From positions 1 to 14,906 of the forward strand of contig CALAUL010000086.1 of the NCBI GenBank assembly GCA_937892255.1: a DNA stretch of 14,906 nucleotides, read 5' to 3'. The position numbers and the translations under genes were made by a program. The notes under the pieces were generated by a model that saw only the letters and a list, made by a program, of their open reading frames with translations, did not search any database and was not told the DNA's origin. The stretch comes from an uncultured Bacteroidales bacterium. Its GTDB lineage: Bacteria > Bacteroidota > Bacteroidia > Bacteroidales > Marinilabiliaceae. Positions 1-7,060 of the stretch are shown in pieces. Every line of letters starts with the position of its first letter. Position 1 is the stretch's first letter.

Positions 1-66
1 CTGAATTTATTTCAAACCTATACATCAATTGCATTTAAAAGTTGAATCTAGGCAACAAAATAATCT

Positions 67-516
67 CTATTCGTGGAATCCAACCAAGTCACGTCTCAAC
101 CATTCTTGACGACTAAAGAAGAATGCACTCTCTCGCTCTGCATTCTCATCACTATCCGAACCATGAATAGCATTATGACTCTTACTTGTAGCAAACAACT
201 TGCGAATAGTTCCCTCTTCCGCCTCGGCAGGGTCAGTCGCACCAATCAACTTGCGAAAATCAGCAACTGCATTATCCTTCAACAACACCATTGCAATGAT
301 AGGACCTGATGACATAAACTCTATCAACTCCTGATAAAATGGACGTTCTTTATGAACTTCATAAAATTCTGCCGCATCTTCCAATCTCAACTGTATTGTC
401 TTAATTGCAGCAATCGTAAATCCGTTCTCTTCAATCTTTGAAAGAATATGTCCAATGTGCTTATTTTTTACTGCACCCGGTTTAATAATGGACAAAGTTT
501 TATTATTTTTTGCCAT
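67..516 (-). CDS. ndk: Nucleoside diphosphate kinase
   Basis: Transfers the terminal phosphate from ATP to nucleoside diphosphates through a phosphohistidine, balancing NTP and dNTP pools in the cytosol. The 149-residue protein matches the usual family length of about 140-155. It opens with the typical T-L-S-I-I-K-P strand (residues 7-13). The active-site signature NAIHGSDS lies at 115-122, which makes His118 the phosphorylated residue. The surrounding conserved segments are present, including R-P-F-Y at 58-61 and G-A-T-D-P at 92-96. It starts at an ATG about 27 bases downstream of a good Bacteroidetes-type promoter on the same strand. The terminator of the upstream minus-strand gene lies between the two genes, so ndk is probably transcribed on its own. 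Nothing unusual is seen. Confidence 0.97.
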   Translation of the reverse strand: MAKNNKTLSIIKPGAVKNKHIGHILSKIEENGFTIAAIKTIQLRLEDAAEFYEVHKERPFYQELIEFMSSGPIIAMVLLKDNAVADFRKLIGATDPAEAEEGTIRKLFATSKSHNAIHGSDSDENAERESAFFFSRQEWLRRDLVGFHE

Positions 517-542
517 AGATTAATGATTTATATTTAACATCA

Positions 543-573
543 CTAATTTACGAATATTAACTAACAAAACAAA
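543..573 (-). promoter_or_regulatory. Putative Bacteroidetes-type promoter of ndk
   Basis: On the minus strand a TTTG -33 box (573-570) is followed after 19 bases by TAAATTAG (550-543), which fits the TAnnTTnG -7 pattern of Bacteroidetes sigma-ABfr promoters. Transcription would start near 536 and leave a leader of about 20 bases before the ndk ATG. The call rests on pattern and position only. Confidence 0.55.
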
Positions 574-772
574 TTTTCATGTTATTTTTTTTATTTTATT
601 ATTGTTTTATCCATTCGAGAAAACAATAAGTCGAACCCACGCAGTATGACGGCAAAAAAAGACAGCAATATTGCAGAAAATAAAAATCAAATTCTGTCCC
701 AATATCATCTGACAACAAACCTATTAAGAACAAAAAAAAGACATCTCAAAACGTAAACACATTCGACCTGAC
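574..772. other. Intergenic stretch, no gene seen
   Basis: AT-rich spacer between the ndk promoter and the terminator of the GH16-like gene. I see no open frame of useful length and no repeat. There is only a short GCAATATTGC palindrome near 665-674, too small to interpret. Confidence 0.5.
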
Positions 773-808
773 AAAAAAAGGGAGAGTAGTATCAATTTAC
801 CACTCTCC
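773..808 (-). terminator. Rho-independent terminator of the GH16-like gene
   Basis: Read on the minus strand, 808-798 pairs with 791-781 as an 11-bp stem (GGAGAGTGGTA with TACTACTCTCC, one G-T wobble) around a 6-base loop. One C and then seven T follow. It lies about 80 bases past the stop codon of the GH16-like gene and is a strong canonical terminator. Confidence 0.9.
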
Positions 809-888
809 TATTACTAAATATTTTTCAATATTATGACTTTCTTTTCAATACAAGTTTTCTTTTTATTCGATTAGCCTATCTTAAAGAA

Positions 889-2319
889 TTATTGTAGAAC
901 CTCATAACATTTTATCCAATCTATCGACATAGCACTGCCGTTTGTTTCACCTTCATCGGTAACGTTGCTACTCAATACAATGTACATTGGTTCCTGAGGC
1001 ACATCTCCACTCACTTTTGCAACTTCAACGCCATTGACATACCACACCAACTTATCAGACGTCCACAACAACGACAGGATATAGTATCCGTTAGTAAAAT
1101 CAGCACCGTCGACACGGAAACTCTTAGTGCCTCTGCTTGTTGACACACCAACAGAAAAAGACTTTTTATCAGACCCGAAGTTCATAACATTCAGCTGTGG
1201 TTCACTCTTCTCTCCGACCATCCAAATATTATGAGACACGGGTTTATTCAATGACATTTTTACTTTAAAATCAAAACGTCCATATTTCTGACGGAAGCTA
1301 TTACCGGTATTGACCAAGGCTGAAGTATATTCAAAGTCAGCATCAACAAAGCCAATTTTTGTATTCCACATTCTTCCTTTAGTGTTGTCTCGTTTTGTAA
1401 CAAGAGTAAGTTCCGAATTGGCAACAACAGCATTGTTTGCCACAAAAGCCTGACGTTCTGTCTCATACGAATATAAACCACCAGCCAACACATTTCCCCA
1501 ATAATATCCGAACATCCACTTATTTTTGTCTAACACACTACCATCAAATCCCTCACTGAAAGTCAATTTCAAAGAAGCCAAGTCTGCAAAAGAATTTGCT
1601 TTTTGATTAGCCAAGAACCAAACAATCTCTTTGTCCTTCTCCAGGGCTGATAATTCCTTTAGAAGAGCGCACTCCTGGCTCTTCTGAAATCTCTTTGGAT
1701 CCTCTATCTCAGCTCTATAAGAGAGAAATTCGTTTGAAGTGACATAAGCCGACAACTCTTCATATCGTTTCAACTTTTCACTTCCGACAACGACAGTATA
1801 GTTCTTATACTGAAGTGAAGCCATAGTCTTACGAATAAACTTTATTGTTCCAGACTTAGCAAGACTGTGATGTTCTTTAAATGTTCCAAAATCTTCACTT
1901 TTTTTAAATTCTTTCTTATTGAGTTTTTTTGCGACGAACTCTGGGGTTGAAACAACCTTCTCAAGTTCTAAAAAGCGAACATATTCGGGCGACATTAGCG
2001 CATTCTCCAAACGTTTATCCATTGACTTGCCTACATACTTTTTGTACATAACGATATCAGTGGATTTGTCAAGTGTCTTATATTCCATAAATTTACGAAA
2101 AGCCTCAGTATTACTGAATTTTTCTTCCTTTAGTTTTGCCACTTTCTTCTTAAAGTCTTCCTCTGAAGTTATAGTCTGAAGTTCTTTATAACGAGCATAT
2201 TTAGCAGAATCAGCAAATGCCTTATATTTTTCATACTCTGCTTCATGACTCTGTAGACTTGCCTCGTATTTACTTGTTGACGGATACTTTCCACCAAATA
2301 AAAAACTGAATAATCCCAT
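889..2319 (-). CDS. Three-repeat protein with degenerate GH16-like domain
   Basis: The 476-residue protein has two parts. Residues 38-241 are lysine- and glutamate-rich and mostly helical-looking. They contain three related units of about 62-72 residues, starting near 38, 110 and 180. Each unit runs from R-Y/F-x-E-L through S-x-E-F and a K-F-x-x-S-E/Q segment to a K-S-x-x-I or K-D-K-E-I ending. Residues 250-476 resemble the concanavalin-like fold of glycoside hydrolase family 16: F-x-E-G-F-D-G (254-260), K-Y-G-R-F-D (345-350), L-x-W-Y-V-N-G (424-430) and a terminal S-I-D-W-I-K-C-Y (465-472). Active GH16 enzymes carry E-x-D-x-x-E at the active strand. Here that strand reads P-Q-L-N-V-M-N-F-G (374-382), so the three acidic positions are Q375, N377 and N380. 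Hydrolysis is therefore unlikely, and carbohydrate or protein binding is the better guess. The N-terminus (MGLFSFLFGG) is not a classical signal peptide and no lipobox is seen, so location is uncertain and may be cytoplasmic. The gene has its own promoter and terminator. Confidence 0.85.
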   Translation of the reverse strand: MGLFSFLFGGKYPSTSKYEASLQSHEAEYEKYKAFADSAKYARYKELQTITSEEDFKKKVAKLKEEKFSNTEAFRKFMEYKTLDKSTDIVMYKKYVGKSMDKRLENALMSPEYVRFLELEKVVSTPEFVAKKLNKKEFKKSEDFGTFKEHHSLAKSGTIKFIRKTMASLQYKNYTVVVGSEKLKRYEELSAYVTSNEFLSYRAEIEDPKRFQKSQECALLKELSALEKDKEIVWFLANQKANSFADLASLKLTFSEGFDGSVLDKNKWMFGYYWGNVLAGGLYSYETERQAFVANNAVVANSELTLVTKRDNTKGRMWNTKIGFVDADFEYTSALVNTGNSFRQKYGRFDFKVKMSLNKPVSHNIWMVGEKSEPQLNVMNFGSDKKSFSVGVSTSRGTKSFRVDGADFTNGYYILSLLWTSDKLVWYVNGVEVAKVSGDVPQEPMYIVLSSNVTDEGETNGSAMSIDWIKCYEVLQ

Positions 2320-2354
2320 AATTATAGCTATCTTAATATTTTTCTATTTGTGCG

Positions 2355-2386
2355 TAAATTTAAAAAGAAGTTTTACAACTTGCAAA
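2355..2386 (-). promoter_or_regulatory. Putative promoter of the GH16-like gene
   Basis: On the minus strand TTTG (2386-2383) is followed after 20 bases by TAAATTTA (2362-2355), one mismatch from TAnnTTTG. It lies about 35 bases upstream of the ATG. The spacing is good and the -7 box imperfect. Confidence 0.45.
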
Positions 2387-3257
2387 GTTTTTTTTTCAAA
2401 ACAGATTTTTCATTCAATATTTTACGTCAGTTCAACGAAATATTTATTCCTAAATTGGGCAAAAAAATATCAAATTGATGTATAGTATGGACATTAATAT
2501 CAGAGTTTATCAACCATTTAAGTATTGTGTTAAAAAACTAATAGCTATGTATCAACACTTTATGCAAATCTTAACTTTCTTAACTCTATTAATCTCACCA
2601 TATACGACAGAATTTATCATACACATCATGTTCGAAGGTGTATTTAAAACACAACATCGCGCTCGCAATATGCTATAAAATATCCTTTCTACGAAATAAT
2701 GTCCTACGTAATAGTATCTGTATAACATCCAACTAACTGATATACTTATAATTTATGCCCTGCAGATGAGAGTTGACGACCTCATTATGGGTGTAAAAAT
2801 GGGGGTAGATATTGCTGAAATTATCGAGTTAAGTATGTATATGAGTTTTGACGGATGATGAGGCGCAGAGAACAAGGTTGACTCCGACCTATAAGAACGC
2901 TCTCGGAGTGTCTCTACAGAACTTAAAAAGTAGGGTTTAAGATGTTAATAGCGCAATATTCAAAACTTCATAGTTTATGTGAGTTCGACTATATTTTGTG
3001 CTTAGGAATCGGTCTATGAAGATGTAAAACTAACGCCATTCGAATAGTGTTTATTGGATTTATTGTTTTGTATGATATGAGAGATAGATGAAGTATAGAT
3101 GTTGGTTATTTTTTAACGACTATGTATCCCAAGATGCACTTCGTTATGCGGATTATAAAAAAGTTCTTAAACTAATAGAACTGACGACATTAAATATCTC
3201 AAAGTATGATTTTAAGTCTTTTTTTGCGTTTTAGCAAAGCAAAAAAGAAAATATTTA
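2387..3257. other. Long gene-poor region before tRNA-Trp
   Basis: About 870 bases without a convincing gene. From 2400 to 2750 the sequence is very AT-rich and looks non-coding. From about 2760 to 2950 base use is more gene-like: a 30-codon frame (2766-2858, M-R-V-D-D-L-I-M) runs into a second frame (2845-2940, containing D-D-E-A-Q-R-T-R-L-T-P) with a +1 shift between them, as if a gene had decayed. A 48-codon frame (3088-3234, beginning M-K-Y-R-C-W) ends 23 bases before the tRNA promoter. I recognise none of these and no promoter is obvious, so they are not called as genes. The region may hold remnants of a lost gene or element next to the tRNA. Confidence 0.4.
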
Positions 3258-3271
3258 TTTGCAATTGCAAA
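3258..3271. repeat. 14-bp perfect palindrome over the tRNA-Trp -33 box
   Basis: TTTGCAATTGCAAA is fully self-complementary and its left half is the -33 box itself. The flanks (TTTAT on the left, AAATAAA on the right) extend the symmetry with a 2-base slip. It could be an operator-like site or chance in AT-rich DNA. Confidence 0.4.
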
Positions 3272-3288
3272 AATAAAGCATACCTTTG
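3258..3288 (+). promoter_or_regulatory. Promoter of tRNA-Trp
   Basis: TTTG (3258-3261), 19 bases, then TACCTTTG (3281-3288) match the Bacteroidetes promoter consensus exactly. The mature tRNA begins 17 bases further on, which leaves a short 5' leader. Confidence 0.8.
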
Positions 3289-3304
3289 CACTGCATTTAA
3301 AGAA

Positions 3305-3377
3305 ACGGGTGTAGCTCAGTCGGTAGAGCACTGGTCTCCAAAACCAGGTGTCGGGAGTTCGAGCCTCTCCTCCCGTG
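3305..3377 (+). tRNA. tRNA-Trp (CCA anticodon)
   Basis: A 73-base cloverleaf. Acceptor strands are 3305-3311 and 3370-3376 with a single T-T mismatch at the sixth pair. The D-arm has the usual TAGCTCAGTCGGTAGAGC pattern. The anticodon stem is CTGGT/ACCAG with loop CTCCAAA, giving CCA at 3338-3340. The T-arm has the TTCGAGC loop (3358-3364), and G3377 is the discriminator. The 3' CCA is not encoded, since the sequence continues CAAAAG, so it must be added enzymatically. In many Bacteroidetes tRNA-Trp sits just ahead of secE-nusG. Here a terminator follows instead. Confidence 0.97.
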
Positions 3378-3388
3378 CAAAAGATGAC

Positions 3389-3419
3389 AAAAGGACAGCG
3401 AATTCGTTGTCCTTTTTTT
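3389..3419 (+). terminator. Terminator after tRNA-Trp
   Basis: AAAAGGACAGCGAATTCG pairs with the following bases (AAAAGGACA...TGTCCTTTT, a G-T pair, and a CGAATTCG core) and a run of seven T follows (3413-3419). The stem is almost perfect. It ends a monocistronic tRNA transcript. The next 125 bases show nothing beyond the promoter of the following gene. Confidence 0.9.
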
Positions 3420-3546
3420 GTATATAACGGTAATAATTTTAGAGACGACACTCCATTGACAAGCAAAAATCATACTATATAAAAGAGCTCAACATTAAAA
3501 TGCGAATGCCCTATGTATAAATCCACCCAATTTTTACCATCTAAAT

Positions 3547-3578
3547 ATTGTGTACTCTCACTTTTTTAATTTCCTTTG
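3547..3578 (+). promoter_or_regulatory. Putative promoter of the carboxynorspermidine dehydrogenase gene
   Basis: ATTG (3547-3550), 20 bases, then TTCCTTTG (3571-3578), each box one mismatch from TTTG and TAnnTTTG. Transcription would begin near 3584. That is downstream of the TTG at 3576 where the frame first opens, so it supports the ATG at 3609 as the true start. Confidence 0.45.
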
Positions 3579-3608
3579 CAGAAAAAAAAAAATTCACTTA
3601 ATATTAAA

Positions 3609-4802
3609 ATGGGTAAAGTACTGCAAATAGGAGCCGGCGGTGTAGGTACCGTAGTTGCTCACAAGATGGCTGCTCTGCCGGAGGTATTCAGCGAAATAAC
3701 ATTGGCAAGCCGAACAAAGGCAAAATGTGATGCTATTGCTGACGCCATAGGAGGAGGACGCATCAAAACGGCACAAGTTGATGCCGATAATGTTGACGAC
3801 CTTATCAAGCTAATCAACGAAGTAAAACCCGACCTTGTAGTCAATGTGGCACTTCCCTACCAAGATTTGCCTATCATGGACGCTTGTTTAGCTTGTAAAG
3901 TGTCATACCTTGACACAGCAAATTACGAGCCAAAAGACGAGGCTAAATTTGAGTACAAATGGCAATGGGCATATAAAGAAAGATTTGAAGAAGCAGGCAT
4001 AACAGCCATTCTTGGTTGTGGGTTCGACCCGGGTGTGACAAGTATCTTCACAGCACACGCTGCTAAACATCACTTTGATGAAATTCATTATCTCGACATT
4101 GTCGACTGTAACGCAGGAGATCATCATCACGCTTTTGCAACAAACTTCAATCCGGAGATAAACATCAGAGAGGTAACGCAAAAAGGTAAATACTGGGAAA
4201 ATGGTCAATGGATAATGACTGAACCACATGAGATACACAAACCTCTCAACTATCCGGGTATAGGTCCAAAAGAGTCATATCTCATTTATCACGAAGAGTT
4301 GGAATCTCTCGTTAAGAACTTTCCAACAATAAAACGAGCTCGTTTTTGGATGACATTCGGACAAGAGTATCTCACACATTTGCGTGTGATACAAAACATT
4401 GGCATGGCTCGTATCGACCCTATCATGTACAACGGTGTTGAGATTGTACCTATACAATTCCTTAAGGCAGTATTGCCTAACCCGGGAGACCTTGGCGAAA
4501 ATTACGAAGGCTGGACTTCAATAGGCTGTCGCATCAAGGGCATCAAAGACGGCAAAGAACGCACTTACTACATCTACAACAACTGTAGCCATGAGGAAGC
4601 CTACAAAGAGACAGGCACTCAAGCTGTAAGCTACACTACGGGTGTGCCATGTGCACTTGGAGCCGAAATGTTCATGCGAGGCTTGTGGAAAAAACCGGGA
4701 GTGTGGAATGTAGAGGACTTTGATCCAGATCCATTCATGGCTCGTTTGGGTGAACAAGGACTTCCTTGGATAGAGAAGTTTGATGTTGACCTCGAACTAT
4801 AA
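3609..4802 (+). CDS. Saccharopine dehydrogenase family, likely carboxynorspermidine dehydrogenase
   Basis: A cytosolic NAD(P)-dependent oxidoreductase of 397 residues. It begins with a Rossmann strand and the dinucleotide motif G-A-G-G-V-G (8-13). The conserved A-L-P-Y (81-84), Y-L-D-T-A-N-Y-E (100-107) and C-G-F-D-P-G-V-T (137-144) segments and the overall length are typical of the carboxy(nor)spermidine dehydrogenase branch. In Vibrio, Campylobacter and Bacteroides this enzyme condenses aspartate semialdehyde with a diamine to make carboxyspermidine or carboxynorspermidine, which a partner decarboxylase turns into the triamine. No such decarboxylase gene is in this window. Lysine-pathway saccharopine dehydrogenase is the alternative but fits less well. 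The ATG at 3609 is preferred because the 11 codons before it overlap the promoter and start with TTG. A terminator follows, so the gene is probably monocistronic. Confidence 0.88.
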   Translation: MGKVLQIGAGGVGTVVAHKMAALPEVFSEITLASRTKAKCDAIADAIGGGRIKTAQVDADNVDDLIKLINEVKPDLVVNVALPYQDLPIMDACLACKVSYLDTANYEPKDEAKFEYKWQWAYKERFEEAGITAILGCGFDPGVTSIFTAHAAKHHFDEIHYLDIVDCNAGDHHHAFATNFNPEINIREVTQKGKYWENGQWIMTEPHEIHKPLNYPGIGPKESYLIYHEELESLVKNFPTIKRARFWMTFGQEYLTHLRVIQNIGMARIDPIMYNGVEIVPIQFLKAVLPNPGDLGENYEGWTSIGCRIKGIKDGKERTYYIYNNCSHEEAYKETGTQAVSYTTGVPCALGAEMFMRGLWKKPGVWNVEDFDPDPFMARLGEQGLPWIEKFDVDLEL

Positions 4803-4829
4803 GAATCCGTTTTCGACAATCAAATATAT

Positions 4830-4861
4830 GAGGCTTTCCGTTGTGGTTAGCCTCTTTTTTT
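4830..4861 (+). terminator. Terminator after the dehydrogenase gene
   Basis: GAGGCT (4830-4835) pairs with AGCCTC (4849-4854) and seven T follow (4855-4861). Two mismatches and a CC/GG pair extend the stem inward. It overlaps the promoter of the downstream kinase operon. Confidence 0.75.
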
Positions 4862-4870
4862 GTACTTTTG
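4840..4870 (+). promoter_or_regulatory. Promoter of the sensor kinase operon
   Basis: GTTG (4840-4843), 19 bases, then a perfect TACTTTTG -7 box (4863-4870), 25 bases before the kinase ATG. The -33 box lies in the loop of the preceding terminator and the terminator T-run fills the spacer. Confidence 0.6.
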
Positions 4871-4895
4871 CACAATATCTTAAAAAAGAACAACT

Positions 4896-5843
4896 ATGGT
4901 CTACTACATATTCTTAGTCATAACATGTTTTCTGCAAGTCTTTGCAGCTGTTGTAGCAATCAGACTGACACGCCTAACGAAACTCAACTTCTCATGGATA
5001 TTGATATGCGCCGGACTTGTGACAATGTCGGCAAGGAGCGTCATTGATATCATAAAGATATTCATTCCGGAATTTGGATTTGACAGCCACGAACCATATT
5101 CTTGGGGAGGAATCTTCGTGTCGTTCTGTTTTGCCATCGGAGTATACATGATACAGAAGATATTCATTCAAATACGTATTGCAGACGTAAAACATCGTGC
5201 GTACGAAAAACGTCTACTCAAAACCGTGATACAGACCGAAGAAAACGAACGCAAACGTTTTGCAACAGAACTACATGACGGACTTGGCCCTCTGTTATCG
5301 TCAATTAAAATGGGATTTTCTGCTATTGCCAACGACATACAAGACAAAGAGATAAGACAAAACATGGAACATGCTATCTCTGAGGCCATAATGACAGTAC
5401 GAGAAGTATCAAACAACCTAAGCCCGCATATTCTTAACAACTTCGGACTTGAAAATGCCATACGAAACTTCCTTGGAAAGATAACAATACCCAAGGGTTT
5501 TGTCGTCGACTACAAAATGACCTTAGGAGAGAAACGATATCCTAACACAAAAGAGATCGTCTTATACCGAGTGTTTTGTGAATTATTCAACAACACACTT
5601 CGTCATGCACAGGCAACAGAGATACACTTCTCTCTCTCGGAAGATGCAGGAATCCTTACTCTTCACTACACCGACAATGGTATAGGTTTTAACCCGGAAC
5701 AACGAGATGAATCAACAATGGGCATGGGATATTACAACATTGTCTCACGTGTTTCTTCTCTTAAGGGCAACGCAGAATTCTCTTCTCTGGAAAACGGAAG
5801 TGGTTTGAAAGTATTAATATGTATTCCCATCGATGATAAATAA
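4896..5843 (+). CDS. NarL-type membrane sensor histidine kinase
   Basis: A 315-residue inner-membrane kinase. The N-terminus has three hydrophobic segments (about 4-22, 33-53 and 73-94) with only short connections, so there is no sizeable periplasmic sensor domain. A short linker leads to the HisKA_3 dimerisation helix E-R-K-R-F-A-T-E-L-H-D-G-L-G (118-131), with His127 as the phosphoacceptor. The ATPase half has an N-box E-L-F-N-N-T-L-R-H-A (229-238), a G1 box D-N-G-I-G-F (260-265) and a G2 box G-M-G (275-278 region). This arrangement pairs with LuxR/NarL-type regulators, and the gene overlaps exactly such a regulator by 11 bases. The signal is unknown. The multi-pass N-terminus suggests it senses a membrane state or a partner protein. 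First gene of a four-gene operon. Confidence 0.93.
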   Translation: MVYYIFLVITCFLQVFAAVVAIRLTRLTKLNFSWILICAGLVTMSARSVIDIIKIFIPEFGFDSHEPYSWGGIFVSFCFAIGVYMIQKIFIQIRIADVKHRAYEKRLLKTVIQTEENERKRFATELHDGLGPLLSSIKMGFSAIANDIQDKEIRQNMEHAISEAIMTVREVSNNLSPHILNNFGLENAIRNFLGKITIPKGFVVDYKMTLGEKRYPNTKEIVLYRVFCELFNNTLRHAQATEIHFSLSEDAGILTLHYTDNGIGFNPEQRDESTMGMGYYNIVSRVSSLKGNAEFSSLENGSGLKVLICIPIDDK

Positions 5844-6471
5844 TACATTGAAAATATGGCTTGTAGACGACCATCTGTTGTTCAGAACAGGGTTTAAAAC
5901 ACTATTATCACGCATTGACGGTGTCGAGGTATCCTTTGAAGCATCGAATGGCTACGAATTTCTCACCAAGCTCAACTCGGAGAAACCAGACATAGTCTTC
6001 ATGGACATCTCCATGCCAAAAGTAGACGGAGTGGAAGCAACACAAAAAGCTATAAACATATACCCCGACATCAACATCATCATCTTATCAATGTTTGGAG
6101 AACGCGACTATTACACTCGACTTGTTGACTTGGGTGTAAAGGGCTTTTTATTAAAGAGTTGCAACTTTCAGGAAATAGAACAAGCCTTAGAGTCGGTGGG
6201 CAATGGTGATTTCTACTTTTCACAAGAGTTGCTAAATATAACATCCACCCAAGACATTAAGACAACTCTGCTCGAAGAATTATCAGAAAGAGAAAAAGAG
6301 ATACTCATCAAAGTATGCGACGGAGCCTCGAATCAAGAGATAGCTGACCAACTATTCATCAGCAAACGCACCGTTGAAAAACATAGAGCAAACCTTATGC
6401 TCAAAACAAATTGTAACAACACAGCATCACTGGTTGTTTTTGCCGTAAAAAATGGGTTTTATAACGTATAG
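5833..6471 (+). CDS. LuxR/NarL-family response regulator
   Basis: A 212-residue cytosolic DNA-binding regulator. The receiver domain (about 6-125) has the acidic pair D12-D13, phosphoacceptor D58 in F-M-D-I-S-M-P (56-62), S86 and K108. The LuxR-type helix-turn-helix (about 148-205) contains L-S-E-R-E-K-E-I-L (150-158), I-S-K-R-T-V-E-K-H (176-184) and a K-x-N-C-N-N-T-A-S-L ending. The ATG lies inside the end of the kinase gene (11-base overlap), which indicates translational coupling and makes this the cognate partner. A TATCTTTG element at 6496-6503 after the stop could be a weak internal promoter for the next two genes, but no matching -33 box is seen. Confidence 0.95.
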   Translation: MINNTLKIWLVDDHLLFRTGFKTLLSRIDGVEVSFEASNGYEFLTKLNSEKPDIVFMDISMPKVDGVEATQKAINIYPDINIIILSMFGERDYYTRLVDLGVKGFLLKSCNFQEIEQALESVGNGDFYFSQELLNITSTQDIKTTLLEELSEREKEILIKVCDGASNQEIADQLFISKRTVEKHRANLMLKTNCNNTASLVVFAVKNGFYNV

Positions 6472-6534
6472 AGAACGTATATATCAATTTGTTATTATCT
6501 TTGTTCTCAATCATTAAAAACAAAATATTGAAAC

Positions 6535-7053
6535 ATGACACCTACAGCTATTATTCTACTCGGACTATTTGCTTTTGCAAGTATCGTAACGATAATAATC
6601 ATATTTACAAAAGCCGAACAACAACGTTCTTTTACCCAATATCGAGAGAAGACTATAACCACGCTTATGCCCACACGCCTGCAGGCTTATGAACGAATAA
6701 CTCTATATCTCGAACGCATAGACCCCACGAACATGGTTATCCGCGAGCAACTCAATGTCAACACATCACAAGAACTTCACACTCTCATGATAACATCTAT
6801 ACGTCAGGAGTTTGACCACAACATCGCAATGCAAATATACATATCCGAAGCCTCATGGAGCAGAGTCTTGCGTGCACGCGAAGAGATAATGAAGACCATC
6901 AACGATTGCGCCAAAGAGACAAATCCTAAAGCTTCATCTCTCGAATTGGCAAGAAAAGTACTTGAAAGTGCCCCTAATGAATGTTCATTCTACGTCAACA
7001 GAGCACTCTCTGGACTTAGAAACGACATAAACGGGTATTTCACAACAAAATAA
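6535..7053 (+). CDS. DUF7935-like small membrane protein
   Basis: 172 residues with one N-terminal transmembrane segment (about 4-25) followed by a charged, mostly helical cytoplasmic-type domain. The block P-T-R-L-Q-A-Y-E-R-I-T-L-Y-L-E-R-I (46-62), then Q-E-F-D-H-N-I-A-M-Q-I-Y-I-S (91-104) and W-S-R-V (108-111), closely resembles what I recall of a Bacteroidetes-wide uncharacterised family now called DUF7935. The family name is from memory and was not checked. No enzymatic motif is seen and the function is unknown. It sits 63 bases after the response regulator and 7 bases before the SGNH hydrolase gene, so it is probably co-transcribed with both. Confidence 0.85.
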   Translation: MTPTAIILLGLFAFASIVTIIIIFTKAEQQRSFTQYREKTITTLMPTRLQAYERITLYLERIDPTNMVIREQLNVNTSQELHTLMITSIRQEFDHNIAMQIYISEASWSRVLRAREEIMKTINDCAKETNPKASSLELARKVLESAPNECSFYVNRALSGLRNDINGYFTTK

Positions 7054-7060
7054 CACTAAA

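Noticed and set aside
2475..2678. 67-codon frame in the AT-rich spacer
   Set aside because: No recognisable motif, no promoter, irregular codon use and no conserved neighbours. Most likely chance.
3206..3466. Open frames on both strands across 3206-3466
   Set aside because: They run through the tRNA-Trp gene, its promoter and its terminator and are artefacts of those sequences.
3576..3608. Upstream TTG start for the dehydrogenase
   Set aside because: It overlaps the putative -7 box and adds a lysine/asparagine-rich stretch before a normal Rossmann start at the ATG 3609.
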